Below, in pieces: positions 1 through 9,202 of a stretch of DNA of 64,000 nt (within the stretch, counting starts at the first letter, position 1; the number at the start of each line of letters is the position of its first letter). Location of the stretch: positions 332,059 through 396,058 of the forward strand of contig NZ_BMZR01000003.1 in the NCBI RefSeq assembly GCF_014652895.1. The letters are read 5' to 3'. The notes under the pieces are model-generated. The model searched no databases. It had not been told where the DNA came from and worked only from the letters and a program-made list of their open reading frames with translations. Both the position numbers and the translations under genes were made by a program. Source of the stretch: Psychrobacter glaciei. GTDB lineage: Bacteria > Pseudomonadota > Gammaproteobacteria > Pseudomonadales > Moraxellaceae.

Positions 1-545
1 GCGATACGATCAAGCTCAGCATTCAATGCATCAATATCGGTGATAGTGTTTTTGGTGAACTTATCTAGTGGCAAACCTTGCAATATTTTATGACGGCTAG
101 TATGAGACAACTGGCTCAAATATAGCTTACCTGTCGCTGTACACCACATGGGTGATTTTGCCCCTACAGGGAGATAAATCTGCAATGGTAAGGTCGTTTG
201 TGCACGGTTGGTATAAATCATATCCATATGATAGGGAATACCAATCCCGCAAGTTTCTTTAATTTCGTTAACCAGCTTTTGCAGGATCATCTGCCTTTCA
301 TTAAAGAATAGACGTTGTTGCCAGAGCTCAACACTCAGATTGCGTACCCGTTTGCCAGGAATAATACCGCCACCAATATCAACGGTCAAAAAACCATCAT
401 CAACTAAGTTTTGAATTAATCTATGGATGGTCGGTTTAGGAATGTCTAGTTCCTGTGAGAGCTCAAGTGGAGAAAGCGGTTTTGAAGCATAGGACACCGC
501 TTCTATGATTTCTAGTACACGGGTAATCGACGATACTTTAGGCAT
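1..545 (-). CDS. IclR-family transcriptional regulator (C-terminus cut by window edge)
   Basis: Open frame read on the minus strand from an ATG at 545 to the window edge, about 181 codons without a stop, so the 3' end is missing. The protein starts MPKVSSITRVLEIIEAV, followed by a winged helix-turn-helix (about residues 8-60: LSPLELSQELDIPKPTIHRL). This arrangement is typical of IclR regulators. The rest matches the start of the IclR effector-binding domain (VGAKSPMWCTATGKLYL, a common IclR pattern). Family members are small-molecule-responsive repressors or activators that usually act on nearby catabolic or transport genes. The likely targets lie left of the window; the divergent porin at 1137 is another possibility. 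The effector cannot be guessed. Confidence 0.85.
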   Translation of the reverse strand, partial: MPKVSSITRVLEIIEAVSYASKPLSPLELSQELDIPKPTIHRLIQNLVDDGFLTVDIGGGIIPGKRVRNLSVELWQQRLFFNERQMILQKLVNEIKETCGIGIPYHMDMIYTNRAQTTLPLQIYLPVGAKSPMWCTATGKLYLSQLSHTSRHKILQGLPLDKFTKNTITDIDALNAELDRI

Positions 546-1136
546 ATGTATGGCTCAGTAGGAGTAAAGAAATAAAGCAGACAGCATCACAAGATTTTCA
601 TAAATAAGACAAATAGTGACATTACTGACGTTCTATAACAAATCTATCATAACAACTAATTTAGCATAATATTCGGTTGAGGCAAGCGTTAGTCTCGTTA
701 TATGAGATCATTTATATCGTTTTATTTGTTAGCGTGAATTTTTATATAAGTAATAAAAGATACGTCAACTCACAAATCACAACAAATGGTAGTAATAAGC
801 TAACTAACTACTATTGAGTTGGTTCAGCGGCTCATTCATCATAATGACATATTTTGTAATACCATCACATGAATATTAAGCCAGCTGATATTCATGTCTG
901 TGCTCTTGAGTTACTTTGAGAGCGTTGTGTAACAGGAACATGAAGTTTTGCGGGTTAGTGTAGTAATTATTACAATTTCTATGCAATCTTTACATAATGG
1001 CAAATAAAAAGCGCGTCAATAGGGGTGACTTTTTGAGTCAAAATTGTTTTAATCTGCTCAACAAAATGGTGGTTTAAAAAAAAGCTAAATTATCATTTTT
1101 TACGGGCGAGTTATTTCACACTTTAGGAGAGTAATT
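546..1136. other. Intergenic region between divergent IclR gene and porin gene
   Basis: A 591-base AT-rich region with no credible ORF. It holds the porin promoter candidates at 948-998 and a good ribosome binding site (TTAGGAGAG) just before the porin start. I see no clear IclR operator. Confidence 0.5.
948..998 (+). promoter_or_regulatory. Candidate overlapping sigma70 promoters for the porin gene
   Basis: Two overlapping pairs are visible. One is TTGCGG (948-953), 17-base spacer, TACAAT (971-976). The other is TTACAA (970-975), 17-base spacer, CATAAT (993-998). Each -10 matches the consensus at 5 of 6 positions and each -35 only at 3 of 6. They would give a leader of about 130-160 bases before the ATG at 1137. 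Confidence 0.35.
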
Positions 1137-2018
1137 ATGAAACTTATTAAATTATCTGCAATCTCTGCTGCTATTTTAGCATCAACTGCAGCTTTAGCTG
1201 CTCAACCTGTTATCGTTGTTGACAGTGCTGATGCCGTCGTATACGAAGCTGAGCCTGTAGCTGTTGCTTACCAAGCTGAGCCTGCTTATGCATACAATGC
1301 TGATGCTGGTATGGTACGTAACACGACTGGTGCAGTTGTTGGTGGTACTAAAACTTTCTTTCAAACAGCTGTTAATCCAGCCGCTGTTAGCGCTGAAGTT
1401 GGTACACTAGGTTATGGTGCTAACGTTGCTTGGGCAATGAATGACAAAACTGAATTACAAGCCGGTTGGGCAGGTGGTGATGTAGCTGACCTTTTCGGCG
1501 GTGACTTTGATGCTAACGGCGTAAACTACGACGTTGATTCTGATTTCAGCAACCCATACCTAGGCGTACAACTACGTCCTGCTGCTAACTGGTTCACTAT
1601 GGGTGCTGGTATCATCGTACCTGACAACGATATCGACGTGACTGCTAATGCGGATGGTGGTATAAGCGGTTTTTATGAAGTGGATGATGTTAAATATGAT
1701 GCTAATGGTGTTAGCCTTGAAGGTACACTAGAGCACCGTAACAAGTTGGCACCTTATGCTACTATCGGCTTCCGCCCTAACATTAGCAAAAACTGGGGTG
1801 TGTTCGGTGAGATCGGTGCAGCATATATGGGTAAAACTGACGCTACTATCACTAGCTTAAATCCTGATCAAGCTCTTCTTGCAGAAGATTCTAACGGTAC
1901 TCCTATTGTAGGACTTACTGGTAAAGATTTAGCAGCATCAGCAGAGCAAGAACTTGAAGAAGAAAACTACCTAGAGTGGTTACCAATTGTTAAACTTGGT
2001 GCAACTTACCGTTTCTAA
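1137..2018 (+). CDS. Outer-membrane beta-barrel protein (porin-like)
   Basis: 293 residues. A signal peptide with an Ala-rich core and AxA-type end (STAALAA, about residues 1-22) is followed by a short Glu-Ala-Pro/Tyr-rich stretch (VVYEAEPVAVAYQAEP). The rest alternates short polar and aromatic/glycine segments as in a transmembrane beta-barrel and ends in YRF, the C-terminal aromatic signature recognised by the BAM machinery. It resembles Moraxellaceae outer-membrane proteins with a conserved core of the type MRNTTGAVVGGTKTFFQTAV. It probably sits in the outer membrane as a small channel or structural protein; no substrate can be inferred. AGGAGAG lies 8 bases before the start and a strong hairpin terminator follows at 2057-2087, so it is probably a well-expressed single gene. 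Confidence 0.85.
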   Translation: MKLIKLSAISAAILASTAALAAQPVIVVDSADAVVYEAEPVAVAYQAEPAYAYNADAGMVRNTTGAVVGGTKTFFQTAVNPAAVSAEVGTLGYGANVAWAMNDKTELQAGWAGGDVADLFGGDFDANGVNYDVDSDFSNPYLGVQLRPAANWFTMGAGIIVPDNDIDVTANADGGISGFYEVDDVKYDANGVSLEGTLEHRNKLAPYATIGFRPNISKNWGVFGEIGAAYMGKTDATITSLNPDQALLAEDSNGTPIVGLTGKDLAASAEQELEEENYLEWLPIVKLGATYRF

Positions 2019-2056
2019 TCTAATCACAGTCTAAGCACTGTATTTAGATTAAGCGT

Positions 2057-2087
2057 AAAAAAAGGCGACCTTCGGGTCGTTTTTTTT
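2057..2087 (+). terminator. Rho-independent terminator after porin gene
   Basis: Stem CGACC / GGTCG with a TTCG tetraloop, flanked by an A-tract and eight Ts, 38 bases after the porin stop. Confidence 0.9.
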
Positions 2088-2138
2088 CGTCTAAAATAAA
2101 GGGAAAGTCTTATCTGTGGAGATTGTTGCAAATACTAT

Positions 2139-2933
2139 TTAAAAAACAATAACAGTTTGCTGAGAGGGCAAAACGACAATGCGATAGCTAGCCTTATTAT
2201 CGCTGATAACAGATAAAGAAGCGTTTTCATTGACGATGTTGATCAGGCTAGGTATTAAGTAGGAATAATCCACTCCTAAGCCTTGTGCCAACTTATACTG
2301 ATAAACCTTGATAAAACTTTCTTTTATTTGCCATAGTAGCTTAGTGATAGCACTACGTTCACTTGTGGGTAATACTTGTAATGCAGCAGTTTCATGAGGA
2401 TGGTAAAAACGCTGCGCCACATGCCATGCAACCTCATTGGTCTCTATATCGATCCCCACGGTATGGCGACGACTGATGGCTACTGCGATATGATTGCTTG
2501 GCATTCTACTGTTGTTATGCTCAGAATCTTTACCACTATCACTTCGATGACCCATATCTGTATGACTGAAACATACATAATGTTGACTCTCAATCAGTCG
2601 ATAGGGGAAGCTTGATTCATTTAAGATATCAGTGATTTCTAACTTATTGAGTAAGGCTTTTAGCAGTAACCGAACGCCTTTACGCTGCCGTTGACGTTGG
2701 TTGTGAGCAACTTCTTTTACGGATAACTGGCTTTGCAAGGGGTGGTAATACCAGTTAATACGAGATATTTTATGAAAATCCGTATTTAGGACATGAGGAG
2801 CTGATAAGCGTGTCGATTTACCCCATATAGCTTTAGTGTTTACATACAGCGGTTCGCTCACTTGTGCGGTTGCACACCATGTCATCGGATCGAGCTGAGT
2901 GTACTGAATGTGAGTTAACGGTAAGGTTGGCAT
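2139..2933 (-). CDS. 4'-phosphopantetheinyl transferase superfamily protein (Sfp/EntD type)
   Basis: 264 residues. The C-terminal half carries the two signature motifs of the superfamily: VGIDIETNE (about residue 160), whose acidic residues bind Mg, and LLWQIKESFIKVYQYKLAQG (about residues 200-220), the WxxKES/A motif. These enzymes transfer the 4'-phosphopantetheine arm of coenzyme A to a serine of acyl, aryl or peptidyl carrier proteins. The length fits the Sfp/EntD class rather than the short AcpS class. No polyketide or peptide synthetase is visible nearby, so the target carrier protein is unknown. It is a single gene on the minus strand, separated from upstream pal by the hairpin at 3027-3060. 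Confidence 0.85.
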   Translation of the reverse strand: MPTLPLTHIQYTQLDPMTWCATAQVSEPLYVNTKAIWGKSTRLSAPHVLNTDFHKISRINWYYHPLQSQLSVKEVAHNQRQRQRKGVRLLLKALLNKLEITDILNESSFPYRLIESQHYVCFSHTDMGHRSDSGKDSEHNNSRMPSNHIAVAISRRHTVGIDIETNEVAWHVAQRFYHPHETAALQVLPTSERSAITKLLWQIKESFIKVYQYKLAQGLGVDYSYLIPSLINIVNENASLSVISDNKASYRIVVLPSQQTVIVF

Positions 2934-3026
2934 TGTTTATATTTAATAATCATTAATGGGTTAGCTCTTTTTAGCATAAAAAGCTTGGAAACGAGTGATT
3001 CCGTTATCTTAACGCAATAAAAACTC

Positions 3027-3060
3027 AAAAGCCCAGCAATATTAATATTACTGGGCTTTT
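3027..3060 (-). terminator. Terminator downstream of pal-like gene
   Basis: 17-base arms (AAAAGCCCAGCAATATT against AATATTACTGGGCTTTT) with one mismatch and essentially no loop. It lies 45 bases after the stop at 3106. Confidence 0.85.
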
Positions 3061-3105
3061 ATAAAGCGAATGACGCTTTATTGATTGTTATCAGTTGTAC
3101 CGGTC

Positions 3106-3624
3106 TTAGTAAGACAATTCAGCACGACGATTCTGTGCATAGGCGTCTTCAGTATTGCCGGCAGCAGCAGGACGCTCTTCACCATAGCTGATGACACGGA
3201 TATTGTTGGCAGCAATACCTTGAGCAGCAAGGTAGTTACGTGCTGATTGGGCACGACGTTCACCAAGGGCAATATTGTATTCACGGCTACCGCGCTCATC
3301 GGTATGACCAGCGATCACGACACCAGCGGCTGGGTTTGAGCTCAACAAGCCTGCGTGTTGGTTCAAGACGCTGGCCGCTTGTGAGGTGATTTCACTGCTG
3401 TCAAAGCCAAAGTAAACAACCGCTTGCAGATTCTCAGCACCAGTAATAACCGCGCTTGAATTGTCTACAATCACGGCACCGTTGTAGCCGACTTGACCAC
3501 CTGGGATGCCTAATGGCGCAACCACGACTTCAGAGGTAGTACGTTTAGTCGCACAACCAGTGGTTATTGCAACGGCGCTTGAGAGTACAGCGAGGACAGC
3601 GATCTTAGAAAAACTGATTGACAT
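3106..3624 (-). CDS. pal: Peptidoglycan-associated lipoprotein (Pal), OmpA-like
   Basis: 172 residues from the ATG at 3624, chosen because AGGAG lies just upstream and a signal peptide follows directly. A longer frame reaches 3702 but its extra residues are not signal-like. The signal peptide ends ITTGC; Cys24 is the probable lipidation site, although the -3 position (Thr) is a weak lipobox. Residues about 65-172 form an OmpA/Pal peptidoglycan-binding domain with FGFDSSEI and the signature GHTDERGSREYNIALGERRA, which holds the Asp and Arg that contact diaminopimelate. Pal anchors the outer membrane to the wall and works with TolB. Unusually, it lies about 31 kb from tolQRAB and has its own terminator. 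It could instead be a second OmpA-type lipoprotein if another pal exists elsewhere. Confidence 0.85.
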   Translation of the reverse strand: MSISFSKIAVLAVLSSAVAITTGCATKRTTSEVVVAPLGIPGGQVGYNGAVIVDNSSAVITGAENLQAVVYFGFDSSEITSQAASVLNQHAGLLSSNPAAGVVIAGHTDERGSREYNIALGERRAQSARNYLAAQGIAANNIRVISYGEERPAAAGNTEDAYAQNRRAELSY

Positions 3625-3794
3625 GATGAGCTCCTGAAATTTTAATAAAATTTGTTGTTCTGAACTGCTAATGATAAAAATTAGGCAATTATCATCTATC
3701 ATATACTAAATGTTACTTTATGTAAGTAGTATTACTGTAAACAATCTATAAATTACATAACCGGCTCTACAGTATTCAAATAACCTTTCGACTT

Positions 3795-4424
3795 CTACCA
3801 GCGATGCTTGCCCCAGTTTTCAGGATTGGCCCAGTAGTCAGCGTTCAACCAGTTGGGTAATTGCTTATAATCGTACAAATTAAACTGCCACAGTGTTGGC
3901 AATGAGTCAGTTGACGAAGAGGCATGAATAGCACGGCTACCAGCGTCTTTCAAAGAAGGTTCGCTTAAAATATCAAATGGCGTAAAGCCATAAGCTTTTA
4001 AGTCTAGGGTGCTATCGAGTGCAATCAGTAGGTGCGCGGCATAAAGATCACGATAGCGCATGAGCAATGGGATATATTGGGGTAGCAGCTCTGCTGATAA
4101 GTTGGGTAGCCAAAAGCAAGCGAGCTCATAACGTTCAGGGAGTTGCTGCTGGGTGAGTTCTGACAACGTTGATAACTGTGTTTTCCCTTTTTTATTATCG
4201 AGATTTTTTAGGGATGTCTGTAGTGTCAAACGTTCAGCTTTATCTTGCACAATCCATAACAGCTCGGAGCTATCATCAGAGCTATCACTAGTCTGTCTAA
4301 TAGCAGTTTGCTCAGGTGTTTCTGGTGTGGCTACCTTTATTGCTAACGATGGCAATAGTACATCAATGTAATCCATCAAAAGTGGTAAGGTAATGGTTGC
4401 GCGACTAGTAGGTTGCGTTGTCAT
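3795..4424 (-). CDS. Conserved hypothetical protein, possibly DUF6231
   Basis: 209 residues, soluble, with no signal peptide or membrane segment. An internal Ser/Asp-rich stretch (about residues 44-55, QTSDSSDDSSELL) suggests a flexible insertion. The C-terminus NWLNADYWANPENWGKHRW is tryptophan-rich and resembles the conserved end of a gammaproteobacterial family I recall as DUF6231; that assignment is from memory. The fold hints at a small alpha/beta protein (LLWIVQDK, YELACFWLP and LLIALDS look like beta strands). It is a monocistronic minus-strand gene between pal and the repeat-containing gap before pepN. Function unknown. Confidence 0.7.
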   Translation of the reverse strand: MTTQPTSRATITLPLLMDYIDVLLPSLAIKVATPETPEQTAIRQTSDSSDDSSELLWIVQDKAERLTLQTSLKNLDNKKGKTQLSTLSELTQQQLPERYELACFWLPNLSAELLPQYIPLLMRYRDLYAAHLLIALDSTLDLKAYGFTPFDILSEPSLKDAGSRAIHASSSTDSLPTLWQFNLYDYKQLPNWLNADYWANPENWGKHRW

Positions 4425-4886
4425 AAAATAGGCCGTTTATTAAGTATTAGTGATCAATGCCTCTATTAAATCATTTTCATTGATACTATCCAATTGATGA
4501 TTGACGTTTTTGATCTTTGTTTTGGATGATAGGCGTAATAACCTGAAGGGTGGCTCTTGAAATTTGGCTGTTTAGGTCAATGTAGCTAGGGCGTGTCATC
4601 ATTTAGATTGTGAGGCTTAAAATGAGGAAAATTGCAGTCAAACAAGACAGGAATTGCCGTAAATATGAATATATTGACAAGATTGTTGACGATGTTTGGC
4701 AAAATTTAGCCATTTTAAGACCACTATTAAGACCACTATTAAGACCACTAAATGTATCAATGTGCTAATTGATGATAGGCCCTAAATGTCGCTATCATTC
4801 TAACAATCATAAAAATTGTGCTAATTGATTACCCGTTACAACGTAATTTATCATGCTTTTTACCATAAATAATAATAGGAATCCCT
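4425..4886. other. Intergenic region upstream of pepN carrying repeat copy A
   Basis: 462 bases between two divergent genes. About 200 of them are the MITE-like repeat at 4587-4784; the remaining roughly 100 bases before pepN are AT-rich and must hold its promoter. No ORF is credible. Confidence 0.6.
4587..4784 (+). repeat. MITE-like dispersed repeat, copy A (longest, with internal tandem repeat)
   Basis: The left end TAGGGCGTGTCATCATTT is clear; the right end GATGATAGGCCCTA is an imperfect inverse (11 of 14 against GAAGACACGCCCTA). The interior shares blocks with the reverse complement of the copy at 10549-10712: AAAATGAG, a block centred on ATTGC(A/C)GTCAAACAAGA, and GA(C/A)(G/A)ATGTTTGGCAA(A/G)ATTTAGCC. 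Near the right end a 12-base unit (AAGACCACTATT) is repeated about 2.8 times at 4717-4750. Confidence 0.7.
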
Positions 4887-7529
4887 ATGTCTACTGCTGA
4901 AACTGATGCTCAAATTATCAATCCTGACATGCCAGATGTGCCGCCGCATGCACCAAGTAAAATCAACTTAAAAGATTATAAAAAACCAAGCTTTGATGTG
5001 GAAACGGTTGATTTAGATATTAAGCTGTTCGAAGATCATGCGCAGGTAGACAGCACCCTAAAGATGGTACGTCAAACAGCAGGAGATCTCGTATTATTCG
5101 GTGAGGAGTTGGATCTAATCGCCGTTACGATGAATGGTAAGCCATTAACGGTTGAAGATTATCAACAGCAAGCAGGCACGTTGACGATTGCGAATGTACC
5201 TGATGAGCTTGTTTTAGAGATTCAAGTACGCATCTGCCCGCAGACCAATACCGCCCTAGAAGGACTTTATATGGCGGGTAGTGGCGACGACACCATGTTT
5301 GTGACTCAATGTGAGCCAGAAGGCTTTCGCAAGATTACTTTTTATCCAGATCGCCCTGATGTGCTCGCGATATTCACCACCCGTCTTGAGGCGGATAAGC
5401 GCTATCCGACACTATTGGCCAATGGTAATTTGGTTGAAGCAGGTGAGGTCGCAGATGCGCCAGACCGTCATTATGCGATCTGGCACGATCCGACCAATAA
5501 ACCAAGCTATCTGTTTGCCTGTGTCGTCGCTGATTTGGATGTATTGACAGATTCTTATACCACCAGCGAAGGTCGAGACATTTTGCTGGAAATATACGCC
5601 AAGTCTGCCGATATCGATAAGTGTGATGTCGGTATGCAAGCCCTAAAAGATTCAATGAAATGGGATGAGGTCAATTATGGTCGAGCTTATGATTTAGACC
5701 GCTATATGATTGTTGCCGTTAGTCAGTTTAATATGGGCGCGATGGAAAACAAGGGTCTCAATATTTTTAACACTGCTTGTGTGTTGTCTAGCCCTGAGAC
5801 CACGACGGACTCGCGTAGCTTTAGTGTGAAAGCCATCATCGCGCATGAGTACTTTCATAACTGGACAGGCAATCGCATCACATGCCGCGATTGGTTCCAG
5901 CTGTGCTTGAAGGAAGGCTTTACCGTCTACCGTGATCAATCCTTTTCAGCCGATCAGCAGTCGAGTGCCGTACAGCGTATCGATGATGTCGCGACTTTGC
6001 GTGCCCATCAGTTTGCCGAGGACGCAGGGCCACTTGCACATCCTGTACGCCCTGAAAGTTTCGTGGAGATTAATAACTTTTACACGACGACCGTCTATGA
6101 AAAAGGTGCTGAAATCGTCCGTATGATTGCCAATACCTTGGGGGCTGATAACTTCCGTAAAGGCACGGATGAGTATTTCCGTCGTTACGATGGGCAAGCG
6201 GTTACCGTTGAGGACTTCTTGTCTGCGCTCAGTATTACTGATGATAAAATTGAAGACTTTATCGACTGGTATCGTCAGCCCGGTACACCAGTGGTGTCTG
6301 GTCATCAAGATTACGATAGCGCCACGCAAACGTTAACCATTACTTTAAGTCAGCAAACCCGTCATGTTAGTGGTTTTGATGCGCCTAAACCTTTACCAAT
6401 TCCCGTAGCGACCGCATTATTTGACAAAGATTCTGGTGACATCGTTACCGAGCGTATGCTGCTGCTCGATCAAGCAACGCAAACCTTTGTCTTTGAAAAT
6501 GTGGCTGGTGAGCCGGTCGTATCGCTGCTACGTGATTTCAGTGCGCCAGTCCAGCTTAATTATGATTATCAAGATGAAGATTTGGCATTTTTGCTTAAGC
6601 ATGAAACCAATGGTTTTAACCGCTGGCAAGTGACACAAATGCTGGTAAATCGCATTTTACTACAGGGACGAGGCTCGAAAAGCAGTCCTGACGTCTATCT
6701 GCAAGCAGTCGCCAAGACATTACCTACATTGGCTACTGACGATGCAATGTTGGCAGCGCGTTTGCTCGATATCCCATCAGCGCAAGAGCTGGCATCTGCC
6801 ATTCATACAGATTACGACCCAGAATTGGTTAAACAACAGCGCGAAGGCTTATATCAACAGCTGGCAGATGCTTTAAAAAATCAATGGGCAACACTTTATA
6901 AACAGCTGCCAATGCAGTCTTATGAAGATAGTGCCGAAGCTCGCGGTACTCGTGCCTTGCGCAATGTGGTATTAGACATGGCATTGACGGCTAACGTTGA
7001 TGGTGCCAATGAATGGGCACAGCAGCAGTATGATAATGCCAGCTGTATGACAGAGCGTTTCGGCGCGTTAAAGGTGATGGTCAATCATCAATTGGCAGAT
7101 GCGGATGCTTATTTGGCGGACTTTTATAATCGCTTCCAAAATAATGACTTGGTCATCGATTTATGGTTTAGCGTGCAAGCATCAGCTGATACGGTCACTA
7201 CTGAAGCTATTCAATCGTTGCTCACTCATACTGATTTTGATTGGAATACGCCCAATCGTGTGCGCTCAGTCATCAGTGCCTTTACCTCGCAGCCGACCGT
7301 CTTATGGACGGAAGAGGGTTTAGATATCTATATCGCTGTGATTAAAAAGTTGGATGATGCCAACCCTGTCTTAGCATCGCGTTTGTTGCAAGTGCTGGCA
7401 CGCTGGAATACCTTGTCTGAGCCACGTCGTCAGATGGCGCATGATAAGCTGTTAGATTTACAGCAAGCTGTGTCTTCTAAACATGTGCTTGAAAGCTTAA
7501 CGAGCGTACTAGGCGCCGCAAATAAGTAG
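4887..7529 (+). CDS. pepN: Aminopeptidase N (M1 family, alanyl aminopeptidase)
   Basis: 880 residues, close to E. coli PepN (870). The exopeptidase motif GAMEN is at about residue 283. The zinc site HEYFH is at about residue 320, with the third ligand in LKEGFTVYRDQ about 20 residues on. The N-terminal beta-domain and long helical C-terminal domain are as in bacterial PepN (starts DYKKPSFDVETVDLDIKLFE). It removes N-terminal amino acids from peptides in the cytoplasm and is a general peptide-recycling enzyme. There is no signal peptide. TAGGAATCC before the ATG serves as the ribosome binding site. A short repeat copy (7546-7590) and a bidirectional terminator (7622-7663) follow. Confidence 0.97.
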   Translation: MSTAETDAQIINPDMPDVPPHAPSKINLKDYKKPSFDVETVDLDIKLFEDHAQVDSTLKMVRQTAGDLVLFGEELDLIAVTMNGKPLTVEDYQQQAGTLTIANVPDELVLEIQVRICPQTNTALEGLYMAGSGDDTMFVTQCEPEGFRKITFYPDRPDVLAIFTTRLEADKRYPTLLANGNLVEAGEVADAPDRHYAIWHDPTNKPSYLFACVVADLDVLTDSYTTSEGRDILLEIYAKSADIDKCDVGMQALKDSMKWDEVNYGRAYDLDRYMIVAVSQFNMGAMENKGLNIFNTACVLSSPETTTDSRSFSVKAIIAHEYFHNWTGNRITCRDWFQLCLKEGFTVYRDQSFSADQQSSAVQRIDDVATLRAHQFAEDAGPLAHPVRPESFVEINNFYTTTVYEKGAEIVRMIANTLGADNFRKGTDEYFRRYDGQAVTVEDFLSALSITDDKIEDFIDWYRQPGTPVVSGHQDYDSATQTLTITLSQQTRHVSGFDAPKPLPIPVATALFDKDSGDIVTERMLLLDQATQTFVFENVAGEPVVSLLRDFSAPVQLNYDYQDEDLAFLLKHETNGFNRWQVTQMLVNRILLQGRGSKSSPDVYLQAVAKTLPTLATDDAMLAARLLDIPSAQELASAIHTDYDPELVKQQREGLYQQLADALKNQWATLYKQLPMQSYEDSAEARGTRALRNVVLDMALTANVDGANEWAQQQYDNASCMTERFGALKVMVNHQLADADAYLADFYNRFQNNDLVIDLWFSVQASADTVTTEAIQSLLTHTDFDWNTPNRVRSVISAFTSQPTVLWTEEGLDIYIAVIKKLDDANPVLASRLLQVLARWNTLSEPRRQMAHDKLLDLQQAVSSKHVLESLTSVLGAANK

Positions 7530-7545
7530 GGCGGCTAGCTTGGGA

Positions 7546-7590
7546 GGGTGTCCTCAATTTATCTCATTTTTAAAGTGAGGACACGCCCTA
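7546..7590 (-). repeat. MITE-like dispersed repeat, copy C (internally deleted)
   Basis: A 45-base element whose ends are inverted repeats (GGGTGTCCTCA ... TGAGGACACGCCC). Read in reverse it carries AAAAATGAGATAAATTG, the same block found inside the copy at 10549-10712, so it looks like a deletion derivative keeping both ends and a little interior. Confidence 0.65.
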
Positions 7591-7621
7591 AAAAAGCACA
7601 TGATTTTATAAGTTAAAGCAT

Positions 7622-7663
7622 AAAAAAGCCCGTTTGACACTAATTATGTCAAACGGGCTTTTT
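7622..7663. terminator. Bidirectional terminator between pepN and aroG-type gene
   Basis: Perfect arms AAAGCCCGTTTGACA / TGTCAAACGGGCTTT (extending into the flanking A and T tracts) around a loop CTAATTA. It can serve both converging genes. Confidence 0.92.
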
Positions 7664-7703
7664 GCTGATTGGCCTAATAATGATTCATTATGGCCAATCG
7701 CTA

Positions 7704-8786
7704 TTAACGGTTAGGCAATACATCTTTTACCATATCACGTAGACTGTATAGCGCAGTGACTGTGCTATCCCAATCTAAGCAACCATCGGTGATAGATTTA
7801 CCATACTCAAGCTGGCTCAAATCAGCAGTAAGCTTTTGACTGCCGCCTTTTAGGTGACTCTCAATCATCATACCGATAATGGATTTGTTACCATTTTGAA
7901 TTTGCTCGGCGACGTTATTAATAACCATCGGCTGCAAGTACGGGTCTTTACCTGAGTTGGCATGACTTGAGTCGATCATAATCTTGCTATTGGTCTTGCC
8001 TTTTGCCAGCTCGTTTTCCACTTGCGCAACGGCTGTCTCATCATAGTTAGGCTTGCCATTACCACCGCGAAGTACCACGTGGGCGTAAGGGTTGCCTTTA
8101 GATTTGATGATGGAGACTTTACCATCTGATGATAACCCTAAGAAGCTATGGCCTTCTTTAACTGCTTGCATGGCGTTAACTGCGACTGTCATACCGCCGT
8201 CTGTACCGTTTTTGAAGCCAACTGGGCATGATAAGCCAGAGCTCATTTCACGATGCGTTTGGCTTTCAGTGGTACGAGCGCCAATTGCTGACCAGCTGAT
8301 CAAATCTTGCATGTACTGCGGGGTATTTGGATCCAATGCTTCAGTCGCGCAAGGTAAGCCTTTTTCATTCAAATCAAGCAGTAACTTACGAGCGGTACGC
8401 AGACCCTTTTCGATATCGAAACTGTCATTCATGTCAGGGTCGTTGATCATACCCTTCCAGCCGACCGTGGTACGTGGTTTTTCAAAATACACGCGCATCA
8501 CAACAAATATGCTGTCTTCGATCTCTTTTGCCAATATAGCTAAGCGATCGGCATATTCGTGGGCGGCTTTGATATCGTGGATAGAGCAGGGGCCAATGAC
8601 CACAAACAGACGCTTGTCTTTACCGTCCAAAATATCTTGGATAGTGTTACGACCTTTTAAAACGGTTTTGTAGGCTTCTTCTGATAAAGGCAGCTCAGTT
8701 TTTAGCTCATCGGGAGTGATCAAGGGAATAAATTTTTCAATATTCACGTCGTCAATATCTGCATTATGGGTAGCTGTAGTTGTCAT
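7704..8786 (-). CDS. 3-deoxy-7-phosphoheptulonate synthase (DAHP synthase, class I AroF/AroG/AroH type)
   Basis: 360 residues from the ATG at 8786; the frame extends upstream to 8921 but those residues are not family-like. It catalyses the first step of the shikimate pathway: phosphoenolpyruvate plus erythrose-4-phosphate to DAHP. Motifs include VVIGPCSIHD (about residue 58), MRVYFEKPRTTVGWKGMIND, and SCPVGFKNGTDGG with the active-site loop. The N-terminal segment before the barrel is the usual feedback-inhibitor region, but which aromatic amino acid controls it cannot be read safely, so no paralogue symbol is given. It is transcribed divergently from lpxB across 416 bases and ends at the shared terminator 7622-7663. 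Confidence 0.95.
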   Translation of the reverse strand: MTTTATHNADIDDVNIEKFIPLITPDELKTELPLSEEAYKTVLKGRNTIQDILDGKDKRLFVVIGPCSIHDIKAAHEYADRLAILAKEIEDSIFVVMRVYFEKPRTTVGWKGMINDPDMNDSFDIEKGLRTARKLLLDLNEKGLPCATEALDPNTPQYMQDLISWSAIGARTTESQTHREMSSGLSCPVGFKNGTDGGMTVAVNAMQAVKEGHSFLGLSSDGKVSIIKSKGNPYAHVVLRGGNGKPNYDETAVAQVENELAKGKTNSKIMIDSSHANSGKDPYLQPMVINNVAEQIQNGNKSIIGMMIESHLKGGSQKLTADLSQLEYGKSITDGCLDWDSTVTALYSLRDMVKDVLPNR

Positions 8787-9202
8787 GATTATATATCGTC
8801 TAGCTGATTTATAGGAATAATCATTATGAGGACAAAAGTGCTGGTTGACAAGGGCAGTCGTGCAGTTAATTGACTGATAACTGGAATGTCCAAACCAAAA
8901 CTTAGTTATACTTGTATACACTTAGCGCTATATTTGAATTTTCAAATGCACGTTTAGCCTTTCGTTTTTCCGTCTATTAGGGTCAGTTAGATTTTTGGAG
9001 GCTTAACGTTCAGCTTTTATGCGTGAATTTAGCTATTTGTATCATCGTCACGTATGATAGCAACATCAACGATAGAAAGTTAAAGCCATGCAGGCTAATA
9101 ATGTGTATCGGTCATAAGGCACTATCGCTGATTTGCTACGTTATATTTTATAATAACGTTTCATTTATTTTATTTGTATATTTCTAATATTGAGAGCTTG
9201 TC
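8787..9202. other. Divergent control region between DAHP synthase gene and lpxB
   Basis: 416 bases without a credible ORF. It carries two small palindromes close together: TGTATACA at 8913-8920 and ATTTGAA-TT-TTCAAAT at 8932-8947. These are plausible but unproven operator sites for either divergent gene. The lpxB ribosome binding site is probably GAGAG. Confidence 0.4.

Noticed and set aside
8092..8673. 193-codon frame antisense to the DAHP synthase gene
   Set aside because: It lies wholly within a well-supported gene and has no recognisable motif.
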